64,000 nt of DNA from the NCBI RefSeq assembly GCF_029982035.1, contig NZ_CP104166.1:1240001-1304000 (forward strand). Direction: 5' to 3'. The first letter of the stretch is position 1; every line of letters starts with the position of its first letter. Under the pieces are notes generated by a model. The model ran no database searches, was not told the origin of the DNA, and was given only the letters and a program-made list of their open reading frames with translations. Positions 44,829-54,177 of this stretch are shown piece by piece. Made by a program: the position numbers and the translations under genes. This DNA is from Megaera polyxenophila (GTDB taxonomy: Bacteria > Pseudomonadota > Alphaproteobacteria > Rickettsiales > Rickettsiaceae).

Positions 44829-44989
44829 TCATGAGTAATAATATTAAAACAAATACAGATTTTATTTTGGAAAAAACAGCTCTTAACATGTTAAAACAAC
44901 AGCTGGGCGATAAGTTAATTTCTTCCGTAACAGGACTTAGTTTAGAGGAAATAGCAAAGCTAAAAGTAAGGCTTAAAAGATATGAATAG
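44825..44989 (+). CDS. Small 54-residue ORF with Rpn-like C-terminal motif
   Basis: MIMSNNIKTNTDFILEKTAL followed by LNMLKQQLGDKLISS, then TGLSLEEIAKLKVRLKRYE. The TGLSLEEI-like end is similar to the C-terminal motif of Rpn proteins. It overlaps the neighbouring frames at both ends by a few bases; it could be a remnant or a small antagonist. Confidence 0.35.
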   Translation: MIMSNNIKTNTDFILEKTALNMLKQQLGDKLISSVTGLSLEEIAKLKVRLKRYE

Positions 44990-45332
44990 AACAATCTTAC
45001 GTGATCTTGAGTATCTTAAGCAAAACTATGAACCGGCTGAAATACAGAAACTTTTAAATAGTAGTAAAATTAAAAGAGAAGTGTATCAAGAATTGAAGGT
45101 ATCTGAGTATGTTTTGAATAATTATATAAAGCATTATAAACTTTCTGGTATAAACAAAAAGGGACAAAGACCATTAGATAAAAACAGTATAGAAAACAAG
45201 AAACCACGAAAGGTATCGGTTGATAATTCTGTCTTTCGAGAAATGGAAGATCCTGTAGAGAGTTTTCAAGAAAAACTGGCTAGAAAGAAAGAGGCAAGGA
45301 CATTAAAGGAGTTAAGAGATCCCTATTATTGA
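44982..45332 (+). CDS. Unrecognised 116-residue basic protein
   Basis: A Lys-rich helical protein opening MNRTILRDLEYLKQNYEPAE, with YVLNNYIKHYKLSGINKKGQRP in the middle and a charged tail (EKLARKKEARTLKELRDPYY). No family recognised; the spacing suggests an HTH-like N-terminus. It lies in an accessory region full of mobile remnants and might belong to one. Confidence 0.45.
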   Translation: MNRTILRDLEYLKQNYEPAEIQKLLNSSKIKREVYQELKVSEYVLNNYIKHYKLSGINKKGQRPLDKNSIENKKPRKVSVDNSVFREMEDPVESFQEKLARKKEARTLKELRDPYY

Positions 45333-45567
45333 CCACAGAAATATATTGTAAGAAAGTATACAATTGTCGCTAACTGTGCCCAATACTATATGCCATAATC
45401 ACTAATTAAGGGCTTAAAATCCATAAACAAAAAAGAAATTATCACCTGTATTAAACAATACAAATTAAAATAACAGGTAATCTCAACAATTATTTAATAA
45501 ACAGTTGAAAAGTAGAACAAATAGCTGTTTTAATTAGGAAATGTTTATAAAATAACCATTACTCTTA

Positions 45568-45653
45568 ATGAAAGTATCAGAACAGAAAAGCCTTACAAGA
45601 GAACAGAAAGAAGCTGTAGGATTATTATCTATAGGGACTTTTCTTGAATATTT
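45568..45653 (+). pseudogene. MFS transporter (MHS-like), exon 1 before group II intron
   Basis: The ATG at 45568 begins 28 codons (MKVSEQKSLTREQKEAVGLL...GTFLEY) that end two bases into a Phe codon at 45653, just before GTGCGTCC. With 48724 onward it rebuilds GTFLEYFDLMLYVHMAV, a perfect MHS-family helix 1. The rest of the gene is broken further (see later exons). Confidence 0.8.
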
Positions 45654-45957
45654 GTGCGTCCAGTTAAGGCGCTTATGTTGAGTGAGAGATAAACTCACCA
45701 CGGTAAAAGTTAGAGCCGTGTAACTAGGATAGCAATATAATGCGAAATCATTATATTGAAGCCTATCGACAAACCAATTTAAAGAATTGGTGTGACTGTT
45801 CAGGTCGTAATGCAAATGAACACATTGGTAGCCTCGTAAAAGAATTAAGTCTGAAGGTTGAGCCTCTAAGTATTAGGTGAAAACAGTAAAACAAAATGAA
45901 ATCTAACTGACACGTTTTGTTTCTTCAGCGGGGTAATAGTGACGACATGAACAGATA

Positions 45958-47086
45958 TTAACCCACCAACTAAATACCCGACTTAGGCGGCATATTTTAC
46001 TTCTTTCGCCTGAAATAATCTTTTGATATGTTCTGGGTTATTTTGCAGAGTCCTTAGGTAAGATTTTAAATTCCCTTGGAGTTCAGATTTTGTAAGAGGT
46101 ATATGTTTCCTATTTACATTTCTTTTTAAATCGTTGTTTAAATATTCATCCGGATTATGTTGCGGAGTATACGGAGGCAGAAAAAATAAAGAAATTTTCT
46201 TTTTATGTTTCCGAGTCCATATTTGTACTTTTTTGCTATGATGAACCTTGAGATTATCTAGGATTAAGAAGATTTTTTTCTTGGAGTATTTTACCAACCT
46301 CCGTAAAAATTCTATAAATACATTTGTTTTTAGTGTCTCTTCGTACAGCATAAACCTTAGCTTACCGTTATTTGTAACAGTGGATATCATGTTTATACTA
46401 AATCTCTTCGATTTATGAATCACAACAGGGGTTTTTCCTTTTAAAGAATAGCTTTGTAATACCTGACACTCTTGTTTTATCCCTACTTCGTCGCACCAAT
46501 GTATTTCTGCCTTTTCATATTCTGCTTGCTTGGCTATTGACGGATATTCTTCATCTAACCAAAATTGAACCCTTTTGGGTTGCTGCTCATATGCTAACTT
46601 CTTTGGCTTTTGTGCAGTATACCCCCATCTTCTTAAATATTCGCCTATTGTACTTAGGGGAAGAAAAAATCCACAATGTTTTTTGATGAGTGCATTAACT
46701 GATTTTCTTGACCATAATGCTGATTTGATATTGTGATCTTCTGGTCTAGAGATATTTACGTACCCTTGTATTATTTTACTTTGATCTTCGGTTATAAGCC
46801 TTTTCTCTCCTATCTTTCTACCTCTTAACTTCCCACTAATTGCGTACTTGTCGCCTCTCTTTTCCCTCCTTACCCATTCATTTACTGTCTGGCGACTCAC
46901 TCCTATTAATTCACCTACCGACGATTGACTCTCTCCTCTTTTTACTAGTTTTAGAGCAATCTTTCTCATCGACGCTTGTGCGCTTATTGATAATTTCCTA
47001 AAATCTTCACTTTTTGACATTATTGCATTATACAAATTCCTTCCTTCTTGGCAATAGTTATGTCGGGTATTTAATTGGTGGGTTAA
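45958..47086 (-). mobile_element. IS630-family element, intact copy inside a group II intron
   Basis: 1,129 bases with inverted repeats and flanking TA at 45956-45957 and 47087-47088. The insertion lies in the intron's 5' RNA-structure region, upstream of the maturase gene. Confidence 0.95.
45983..47020 (-). CDS. IS630-family transposase
   Basis: Identical 345-residue enzyme (ATG at 47018-47020); a longer frame runs past the IS end into the intron but has no function there. Complete DDE triad: CDEVG, LILDN and NPDEY. Confidence 0.93.
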   Translation of the reverse strand: MSKSEDFRKLSISAQASMRKIALKLVKRGESQSSVGELIGVSRQTVNEWVRREKRGDKYAISGKLRGRKIGEKRLITEDQSKIIQGYVNISRPEDHNIKSALWSRKSVNALIKKHCGFFLPLSTIGEYLRRWGYTAQKPKKLAYEQQPKRVQFWLDEEYPSIAKQAEYEKAEIHWCDEVGIKQECQVLQSYSLKGKTPVVIHKSKRFSINMISTVTNNGKLRFMLYEETLKTNVFIEFLRRLVKYSKKKIFLILDNLKVHHSKKVQIWTRKHKKKISLFFLPPYTPQHNPDEYLNNDLKRNVNRKHIPLTKSELQGNLKSYLRTLQNNPEHIKRLFQAKEVKYAA

Positions 47087-47300
47087 TAGGACATAGGTAG
47101 CAACTGGAGTTATCAAAAGGAATTTCATCCCTAGAGAAATACTAGGAGCAAGATCTTTTCTATAACGAGATATATCTCGGAAAAGAAGAGAAGATGAAGG
47201 GAGTCGGATAGGGGCATTTAGTGATGAAGCAAGGTAATGCTTGTGGAGCGAAGGCCTCTTATTAGAAAACATCTTCTAACAAAACGAGAGGTAAAGGAGA

Positions 47301-48630
47301 ATGATAAAAACTCCAATTTTATTACAAGATCTGAGGAAGAAGATATACATTCAAGCGAAGTCTGAAAAGACTTGGCGATTCTGGGGCATTTATGTACATA
47401 TGTGTAAAATTGAAACCTTAAGAGAATCGTATCGTCTGGCACGAAAGAACAATGGAAACCAGGCATTGACAAGATGACCTTTGAGGATATAGAAAGAAAC
47501 GGTGTTGAATCGTTTCTTCACCAGATACACAATGAACTTAAATCAGAGACTTACTACCCTTTACGAAACCGTCTAAAAGAAATACCAAAAGCAAGGAAAA
47601 GGTATGCGCAAGCTTTTAATTCCTTCCATACGGGATCGTGTGGTTCAGGTGCTTTAAAACTCATTCTTGAACCTATTTTTGAAGCAGACTTTCAACAAGG
47701 ATCTTATGGATACGACCTAGTAAAAATGCACAAGAAGCAGTGCAAAGAATAGCAGATGATCTCGTTAAGAAGAAAGGAAACGTCATTGATGCCGATCTTA
47801 AGGATTATTATGGCAGCATCAGACATGATATTCTTCTTACCAAATTAGCTAAAAGAGTTAAAGATTCATCTGTTATGAGGCTTCTTGAAGCTAATAATTA
47901 AGGCGGGAGGTAAAATGGAATTTTTCAAGGAGGCCCTTTATCACCTCTGTTAAGCAACATCTATCTGACTTCAGTGGATGAGATGCTTGAAAGAGCAAAA
48001 GAGGCTACAAAGATTGTAATTCAAGGCAAAAGCTACACTAACCTAGAATATTATAGATGGGCCGATGACATTGTGATTTTAGTTGATAGTTATCAAAAAT
48101 GGGAATGGCTCTTTAAAGCTGCTTATAAAAGGCTTCGAGAAGAACTTAGTAAGATTGGAGTTACGCTGAACACTGATAAAACTAGACTTGTATATGCAGA
48201 AAAAGGTAACACTTTCTCTTTCCTTGGTTTCCGCTTCAAACGAATACGGACAAGGCAATTAAAAGAAGGAGTACTGCGCCTCCCTAAAATAGAAAGTCGT
48301 ACAAAACTGTTGAGAAAGCTCAAAGAAGTATTCCGACAACATCGATCACATCATGTAAGACAAGTTATCGATGAGATCAACCCAATTCTAAGAGGTTTAT
48401 CCTATTTGACGAGGATCGGGAATTCAAGTGAATGCTTTGCATTTATCAAAGACTGGGTAGAAAAGAAGCTGAGAAGACATCTTATGTATGCCCAAAAGCG
48501 TCAAGGATTTGGATGGAAGAGATGGAGTAAAGAGACACTTTATAAAACCTTAGGGTTATATAATGGATACCACCTCTTGAAAGTAACTCCTGTTCAATTA
48601 GGTCTCATAAACTTGGATACGAAATTCTAA
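47301..48630 (+). pseudogene. ltrA: Group II intron reverse transcriptase/maturase, several frameshifts
   Basis: The gene begins at ATG 47301 after GTAAAGGAGA (MIKTPILLQDLRKKIYIQAK, a typical LtrA start) and stays recognisable to FGWKRWSKETLYKTLGLYNG near 48560. RT motifs are seen in pieces in different frames: PLRNRLKEIPKA, ALKLILEPIFEADFQQGSYG, RHDILLTKLAKRV, and the active site YRWADDIVILVD (Trp for the usual Tyr before ADD). At least three frame changes (near 47470, 47600-47760 and 47900) separate them, so it is inactive as a single protein. It normally splices and mobilises the intron. Confidence 0.85.
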
Positions 48631-48723
48631 GGGAAAACGGGAAACCGCACGGCGGGTTTGATTGGCGGGGGCAGGAAACGTGGCTCTTGAGTTTGGAGTA
48701 TGCGCGCCTGACCTCGACCCTAC

Positions 48724-49242
48724 TGATTTGATGCTCTACGTTCATATGGCAGTACTGCTTAATGAATTATTTTTTCCAAAAACTGATCCTTTTACTGCTT
48801 CTTTATTATCGGCTTTCAATTTTTTGTTCCATCTTTGTTTTTAGACCGTTTGGGGCTTTGATATTTGGCTATATTGGTGATAATGTAGGTCGCAAGGCCA
48901 CAGTTATAATAACCACTTTTTTGATGTCTATATCATACGTAGTAATGGCTACTTTGCCTACTTATGCACAAGTAGGCATAACAGCATCTTGGGTTGTTAC
49001 TATTTTCGGATGATTCAAGGCATGTCTTCTATGGGAGAGATAGTAGGGGCAGAAATATATCTAACCGAGGTTGTAAAACCGCCACTGCAATATCCAGTTG
49101 TAATGATGATCGCTGTTGCTTCTATTCTAGGAGGCGTATTTGCTTTAGCACTGGCTTCTCTTTTTACGAGTTACGGATTCAATTGGCGATATGCTTTTTG
49201 GGTAGGTACTGTAATAGCTTTAGTGGGCGCATTAGCAAGAAC
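48724..49242 (+). pseudogene. MFS transporter (MHS-like), exon 2 with two frameshifts
   Basis: DLMLYVHMAVLLNELFFPKT follows exon 1 in frame. A frame break near 48818 and another near 49010 (TIFG instead of TIFRMIQG) are needed to continue RPFGALIFGYIGDNVGRKAT and MIQGMSSMGEIVGAEIYLTE. IS630 at 49245 then cuts the gene after GALART. The gene continues at 50374. It belongs to the same carrier family as 29686-30909. Confidence 0.8.
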
Positions 49243-49244
49243 TA

Positions 49245-50373
49245 TTAACCCACCAATTAAATACCCGACATAACTATTGCCAAGAAGGAAGGAATTTGTA
49301 TAATGCAATAATGTCAAAAAGTGAAGATTTTAGGAAATTATCAATAAGCGCACAAGCGTCGATGAGAAAGATTGCTCTAAAACTAGTAAAAAGAGGAGAG
49401 AGTCAATCGTCGGTAGGTGAATTAATAGGAGTGAGTCGCCAGACAGTAAATGAATGGGTAAGGAGGGAAAAGAGAGGCGACAAGTACGCAATTAGTGGGA
49501 AGTTAAGAGGTAGAAAGATAGGAGAGAAAAGGCTTATAACCGAAGATCAAAGTAAAATAATACAAGGGTACGTAAATATCTCTAGACCAGAAGATCACAA
49601 TATCAAATCAGCATTATGGTCAAGAAAATCAGTTAATGCACTCATCAAAAAACATTGTGGATTTTTTCTTCCCCTAAGTACAATAGGCGAATATTTAAGA
49701 AGATGGGGGTATACTGCACAAAAGCCAAAGAAGTTAGCATATGAGCAGCAACCCAAAAGGGTTCAATTTTGGTTAGATGAAGAATATCCGTCAATAGCCA
49801 AGCAAGCAGAATATGAAAAGGCAGAAATACATTGGTGCGACGAAGTAGGGATAAAACAAGAGTGTCAGGTATTACAAAGCTATTCTTTAAAAGGAAAAAC
49901 CCCTGTTGTGATTCATAAATCGAAGAGATTTAGTATAAACATGATATCCACTGTTACAAATAACGGTAAGCTAAGGTTTATGCTGTACGAAGAGACACTA
50001 AAAACAAATGTATTTATAGAATTTTTACGGAGGTTGGTAAAATACTCCAAGAAAAAAATCTTCTTAATCCTAGATAATCTCAAGGTTCATCATAGCAAAA
50101 AAGTACAAATATGGACTCGGAAACATAAAAAGAAAATTTCTTTATTTTTTCTGCCTCCGTATACTCCGCAACATAATCCGGATGAATATTTAAACAACGA
50201 TTTAAAAAGAAATGTAAATAGGAAACATATACCTCTTACAAAATCTGAACTCCAAGGGAATTTAAAATCTTACCTAAGGACTCTGCAAAATAACCCAGAA
50301 CATATCAAAAGATTATTTCAGGCGAAAGAAGTAAAATATGCCGCCTAAGTCGGGTATTTAGTTGGTGGGTTAA
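49245..50373 (+). mobile_element. IS630-family element, intact copy in MFS exon 2
   Basis: 1,129 bases flanked by TA at 49243-49244 and 50374-50375; the right repeat has one difference (TTTAGTTGGT). Removing it joins GALART to TLKETVDFADAKRR of the MFS protein. Confidence 0.95.
49311..50348 (+). CDS. IS630-family transposase
   Basis: 345-residue transposase identical to the other intact copies, starting at the ATG of MSKSEDF; a TTG at 49296 would add MYNAI. DDE residues intact. Confidence 0.93.
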   Translation: MSKSEDFRKLSISAQASMRKIALKLVKRGESQSSVGELIGVSRQTVNEWVRREKRGDKYAISGKLRGRKIGEKRLITEDQSKIIQGYVNISRPEDHNIKSALWSRKSVNALIKKHCGFFLPLSTIGEYLRRWGYTAQKPKKLAYEQQPKRVQFWLDEEYPSIAKQAEYEKAEIHWCDEVGIKQECQVLQSYSLKGKTPVVIHKSKRFSINMISTVTNNGKLRFMLYEETLKTNVFIEFLRRLVKYSKKKIFLILDNLKVHHSKKVQIWTRKHKKKISLFFLPPYTPQHNPDEYLNNDLKRNVNRKHIPLTKSELQGNLKSYLRTLQNNPEHIKRLFQAKEVKYAA

Positions 50374-50490
50374 TACATTAAAAGAAACCGTAGATTTTGC
50401 CGATGCTAAACGTAGAATGGAAATAACTTTACAAAAAGATTTAACAAACGAAATATTAAAGAACAATTATCTTTACCAACAAAAGGGCAA
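50374..50490 (+). pseudogene. MFS transporter continuation, cut by tandem IS91
   Basis: TLKETVDFADAKRRMEITLQ then KDLTNEILKNNYLYQQKG is the cytoplasmic loop between helices 6 and 7 of the MHS carrier. The gene is then broken at 50491 by IS91 copy E. Beyond copy F (54117) only a few codons with a stop follow, so the C-terminal half is lost. Confidence 0.75.
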
Positions 50491-50642
50491 CAAGATAAGC
50501 CACCTATCGGTGGCAGCTTAAAAGAAGATACTCTTGACCGATAAATATTTATGGAGGATTATAATACTGGTATTTGATTTGTTTTAACTTGAGTTATAAA
50601 GACTGAATGTTAGACATACATAAGATAATATATAATTGAGTT

Positions 50643-50897
50643 ATGAGTAACTTGCACTCTGAGCAGCATTTGGTCAATGAATTAGCGGTAAAAACTCTTA
50701 AGGCCATTTCTAAAGAGCAAGCAATTCCTTACAGCAGGATCAAAAAGATTTTTTCCGAAGGAGATAAGGAAATAGCCAAGGCTTTCTGGATAATGTTGCG
50801 AAAAATATCTCCCAATCATAAGTATAATTCTGTTTACTATTGCCCTGATTGTAAAGAATTTGATTTAGAACGCAAAGGAAGAAAGATTCCTTGGTAA
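50643..50897 (+). CDS. IS91-associated 84-residue ORF (copy E)
   Basis: Identical to the copy A small ORF; role unknown. Confidence 0.6.
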   Translation: MSNLHSEQHLVNELAVKTLKAISKEQAIPYSRIKKIFSEGDKEIAKAFWIMLRKISPNHKYNSVYYCPDCKEFDLERKGRKIPW

Positions 50898-50970
50898 GAA
50901 AACATTAACTATAAGTAATTTATGGAAATAGTCGGTAAAGGAATATCTATAAAACATATTTTTCTAGACC

Positions 50971-51710
50971 GTGGTAATTGGTCTCGATTTCGCTAAAAAA
51001 TACGGCAAGCTAAGATACGGCATTATTTTCAACGTCACTAAAGTTATATCGTGTGGAACGAAATATTTAGGATTTAAACGTTATAGCTGCCGTGATTGTA
51101 ACCGCAATAAATCGGTAGCATTCAGCTGTAAAGGTAGGTTTTGTTCTCGTTGTGGTAAGAAACAAACGGATCAATGGGTGAGTAAGGCTAGCAATGTTCT
51201 ACCAAAAACACGATGGCAGCACATTACATTTACAATGCCGGACTCTTTATGGCCGATATTTTGGCTCAATCGTGATCTGTTTGGATTGATTTCCGGTATT
51301 GCAGCAGGAATTATTAAGGAGATAGCTACAAAGAAAAATCTTGTGGTTGGTATATTTACTGCCTTACACACTTTCGGTAGAGATTTAAAACGCAATGTTC
51401 ATATCCATTTATCGGTTACTTGCGGCGGTATAAATAGCAAAGGCAAGTGGCAAAAATTATTTTTTCCTGCCGAACCTATTAAAAAATGTGGAGACATAGA
51501 GTCCTTGAGTTATTTCGCTTTCAATATATCTCAAGTAATTTGAAGTTGCCGTCCGCATATCAAAATGCTGAGAATTTTAATAACTGGATGAGTAGTTTAT
51601 ACGAAATCAGTTGGTATGTTTATTTACAAAAACCATCGGATGATCATAAACGCAACATAGAATATTTAGGGCGGTATATAAAACGCCCCCTATTTCCGAG
51701 ACAAGAATAG
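50971..51710 (+). pseudogene. IS91-like transposase main frame, frameshifted (copy E)
   Basis: The first ~172 residues match the other copies through the HIH motif; the A-run deletion near 51487 then shifts into a wrong frame that ends at 51543, while the proper frame resumes at MWRHRVLELFRFQ (51486) up to the YLGRY tyrosines and stop at 51710. Confidence 0.85.
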
Positions 51711-51781
51711 AAAATTACGACGGAAAGCAGGTAACGTTTAAATTTCTTGATCACTATAATAATACAATTGATCGCATAACT

Positions 51782-52099
51782 ATGCCCGTGATGCAGTTCA
51801 TAGCTAGTCTGATTATGCATATACCAGATCGTTATTTTCGAATGATTAGGTATTACGGTTTTTTATCTAATAGAACTAGGGGCGTACAATTACCTATCGT
51901 ATATAAGGCAATTAATCAAATCGTTCATAAGAAAACTAAGCTCATTAGTTGGAGATTAATGATTTGGTTGAATTTTAAAATAGATCCTCTGTTTTGCTAT
52001 AATTGCAATAAATGTATGAATCTGCGGCAAGTTTATTACGGTTTATCTCCGCCATTGTTATTAATAAGAATCAATGAATTATTATCAACGCCTAGATAA
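51782..52099 (+). CDS. IS91-like transposase, C-terminal frame (copy E)
   Basis: 105 residues, subtype I version (RINELLSTPR). Confidence 0.8.
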   Translation: MPVMQFIASLIMHIPDRYFRMIRYYGFLSNRTRGVQLPIVYKAINQIVHKKTKLISWRLMIWLNFKIDPLFCYNCNKCMNLRQVYYGLSPPLLLIRINELLSTPR

Positions 52100-52454
52100 C
52101 ATCATTATGGCGAACACTTCTTTCACGTCTTAGCCACATAATTTGTAAAACTGAACCTATTTTTAGATAGATTCTGGCAGAGATTTTTATAAAAGTGTTG
52201 ATAATTTCTAATATTGTGGCTTGTAACTACATTTTATTAAACGAATTTTCAAAGTTTTGATTAACAATTTTTCTGGTTACAAATTTTGAAATTCCTATAC
52301 TACAAGATAAGCCACCTATCGGTGGCAGCTTAAAAGAAGATACCCTTGACCGATAAATATTTATGGAGGATTATAATACTGGTATTTGATTTGTTTTAAC
52401 TTGAGTTATAAAGACTGAATGTTAGACATACATAAGATAATATATAATTGAGTT

Positions 52455-52709
52455 ATGAGTAACTTGCACTCTGAGCAGCATTTGGTCAATGAATTAGCGG
52501 TAAAAACTCTTAAGGCCATTTCTAAAGAGCAAGCAATTCCTTACAGCAGGATCAAAAAGATTTTTTCCGAAGGAGATAAGGAAATAGCCAAGGCTTTCTG
52601 GATAATGTTGCGAAAAATATCTCCCAATCATAAGTATAATTCTGTTTACTATTGCCCTGATTGTAAAGAATTTGATTTAGAACGCAAAGGAAGAAAGATT
52701 CCTTGGTAA
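52455..52709 (+). CDS. IS91-associated 84-residue ORF (copy F)
   Basis: Identical to the copy A small ORF; role unknown. Confidence 0.6.
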   Translation: MSNLHSEQHLVNELAVKTLKAISKEQAIPYSRIKKIFSEGDKEIAKAFWIMLRKISPNHKYNSVYYCPDCKEFDLERKGRKIPW

Positions 52710-52782
52710 GAAAACATTAACTATAAGTAATTTATGGAAATAGTCGGTAAAGGAATATCTATAAAACATATTTTTCTAGACC

Positions 52783-53523
52783 GTGGTAATTGGTCTCGAT
52801 TTCGCTAAAAAATACGGCAAGCTAAGATACGGCATTATTTTCAACGTCACTAAAGTTATATCGTGTGGAACGAAATATTTAGGATTTAAACGTTATAGCT
52901 GCCGTGATTGTAACCGCAATAAATCGGTAGCATTCAGCTGTAAAGGTAGGTTTTGTTCTCGTTGTGGTAAGAAACAAACGGATCAATGGGTGAGTAAGGC
53001 TAGCAATGTTCTACCAAAAACACGATGGCAGCACATTACATTTACAATGCCGGACTCTTTATGGCCGATATTTTGGCTCAATCGTGATCTGTTTGGATTG
53101 ATTTCCGGTATTGCAGCAGGAATTATTAAGGAGATAGCTACAAAGAAAAATCTTGTGGTTGGTATATTTACTGCCTTACACACTTTCGGTAGAGATTTAA
53201 AACGCAATGTTCATATCCATTTATCGGTTACTTGCGGCGGTATAAATAGCAAAGGCAAGTGGCAAAAATTATTTTTTCCTGCCGAACCTATTAAAAAAAT
53301 GTGGAGACATAGAGTCCTTGAGTTATTTCGCTTTCAATATATCTCAAGTAATTTGAAGTTGCCGTCCGCATATCAAAATGCTGAGAATTTTAATAACTGG
53401 ATGAGTAGTTTATACGAAATCAGTTGGTATGTTTATTTACAAAAACCATCGGATGATCATAAACGCAACATAGAATATTTAGGGCGGTATATAAAACGCC
53501 CCCTATTTCCGAGACAAGAATAG
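52783..53523 (+). CDS. IS91-like HUH transposase, main frame (copy F)
   Basis: 246-residue main frame as in copies B-D; HIH and YLGRY motifs intact. Confidence 0.85.
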   Translation: MVIGLDFAKKYGKLRYGIIFNVTKVISCGTKYLGFKRYSCRDCNRNKSVAFSCKGRFCSRCGKKQTDQWVSKASNVLPKTRWQHITFTMPDSLWPIFWLNRDLFGLISGIAAGIIKEIATKKNLVVGIFTALHTFGRDLKRNVHIHLSVTCGGINSKGKWQKLFFPAEPIKKMWRHRVLELFRFQYISSNLKLPSAYQNAENFNNWMSSLYEISWYVYLQKPSDDHKRNIEYLGRYIKRPLFPRQE

Positions 53524-53594
53524 AAAATTACGACGGAAAGCAGGTAACGTTTAAATTTCTTGATCACTATAATAATACAATTGATCGCATAACT

Positions 53595-53912
53595 ATGCCC
53601 GTGATGCAGTTCATAGCTAGTCTGATTATGCATATACCAGATCGTTATTTTCGAATGATTAGGTATTACGGTTTTTTATCTAATAGAACTAGGGGCGTAC
53701 AATTACCTATCGTATATAAGGCAATTAATCAAATCGTTCATAAGAAAACTAAGCTCATTAGTTGGAGATTAATGATTTGGTTGAATTTTAAAATAGATCC
53801 TCTGTTTTGCTATAATTGCAATAAATGTATGAATCTGCGGCAAGTTTATTACGGTTTATCTCCGCCATTGTTATTAATAAGAACCAATGAATTATTATCA
53901 ACGCCTAGATAA
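53595..53912 (+). CDS. IS91-like transposase, C-terminal frame (copy F)
   Basis: 105 residues, subtype II version (RTNELLSTPR). Confidence 0.8.
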   Translation: MPVMQFIASLIMHIPDRYFRMIRYYGFLSNRTRGVQLPIVYKAINQIVHKKTKLISWRLMIWLNFKIDPLFCYNCNKCMNLRQVYYGLSPPLLLIRTNELLSTPR

Positions 53913-54177
53913 CATCATTATGGCGAACACTTCTTTCACGTCTTGGCCACATAATTTGTAAAACTGAACCTATTTTTAGATAGATTCTGGCAGAGATTTT
54001 TGTAAAAGTGTTGATAATTTCTAATATTGTGGCTGGTAACTACATATTTATTAAACGAATTTTTAAAAAGCTGATTGATGATTTTTCTGGTTGCAAATTT
54101 TGAATTTCCTATACTACAAGATAATTACCTAGGTTGTAGAATATAAAATACAATTTAAATTAAAAATTACCTAAATA

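Larger units (their letters stand above)
45654..48723 (+). mobile_element. Group II intron, interrupted by IS630
   Basis: The 5' end GTGCGTCCAG matches the group II consensus GUGCGNC. The 3' end lies before TGATTTGATG at 48724, set because joining 45653 to 48724 restores the MFS reading frame exactly. The intron holds a broken reverse transcriptase (47301-48630) and GC-rich 3' RNA structure (CGGGAAACCGCACGGCGGG near 48640). IS630 at 45958-47086 lies inside; without it the intron would be about 1.94 kb, normal for the class. Splicing is doubtful because the maturase is frameshifted. Confidence 0.85.
50491..52302 (+). mobile_element. IS91-like element, copy E (subtype I), first of a tandem pair
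   Basis: 1,812 bases from CAAGATAAG to CCTATACTA, immediately followed at 52303 by CAAG, the left end of copy F. A single-base deletion (A6 instead of A7 before the TGTGG of MWRHRVLEL) splits its main transposase frame. Confidence 0.92.
52303..54116 (+). mobile_element. IS91-like element, copy F (subtype II), second of a tandem pair
   Basis: 1,814 bases, head-to-tail with copy E. The right end is followed by CAAGATAA, the same eight bases that begin each copy, then ATTACC-like host sequence. Since E is subtype I and F subtype II, this pair arose by two insertions at one CAAG, not by duplication. Confidence 0.92.

Noticed and set aside
45534..45815. Minus-strand 93-codon frame at the intron 5' junction
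   Set aside because: It crosses the exon-intron boundary antisense to both; the MFS exon and the GTGCG start explain the sequence better.
50491..54116. Tandem IS91 pair as a simple duplication
   Set aside because: The two units belong to different subtypes at both ends, so independent insertion is better supported.
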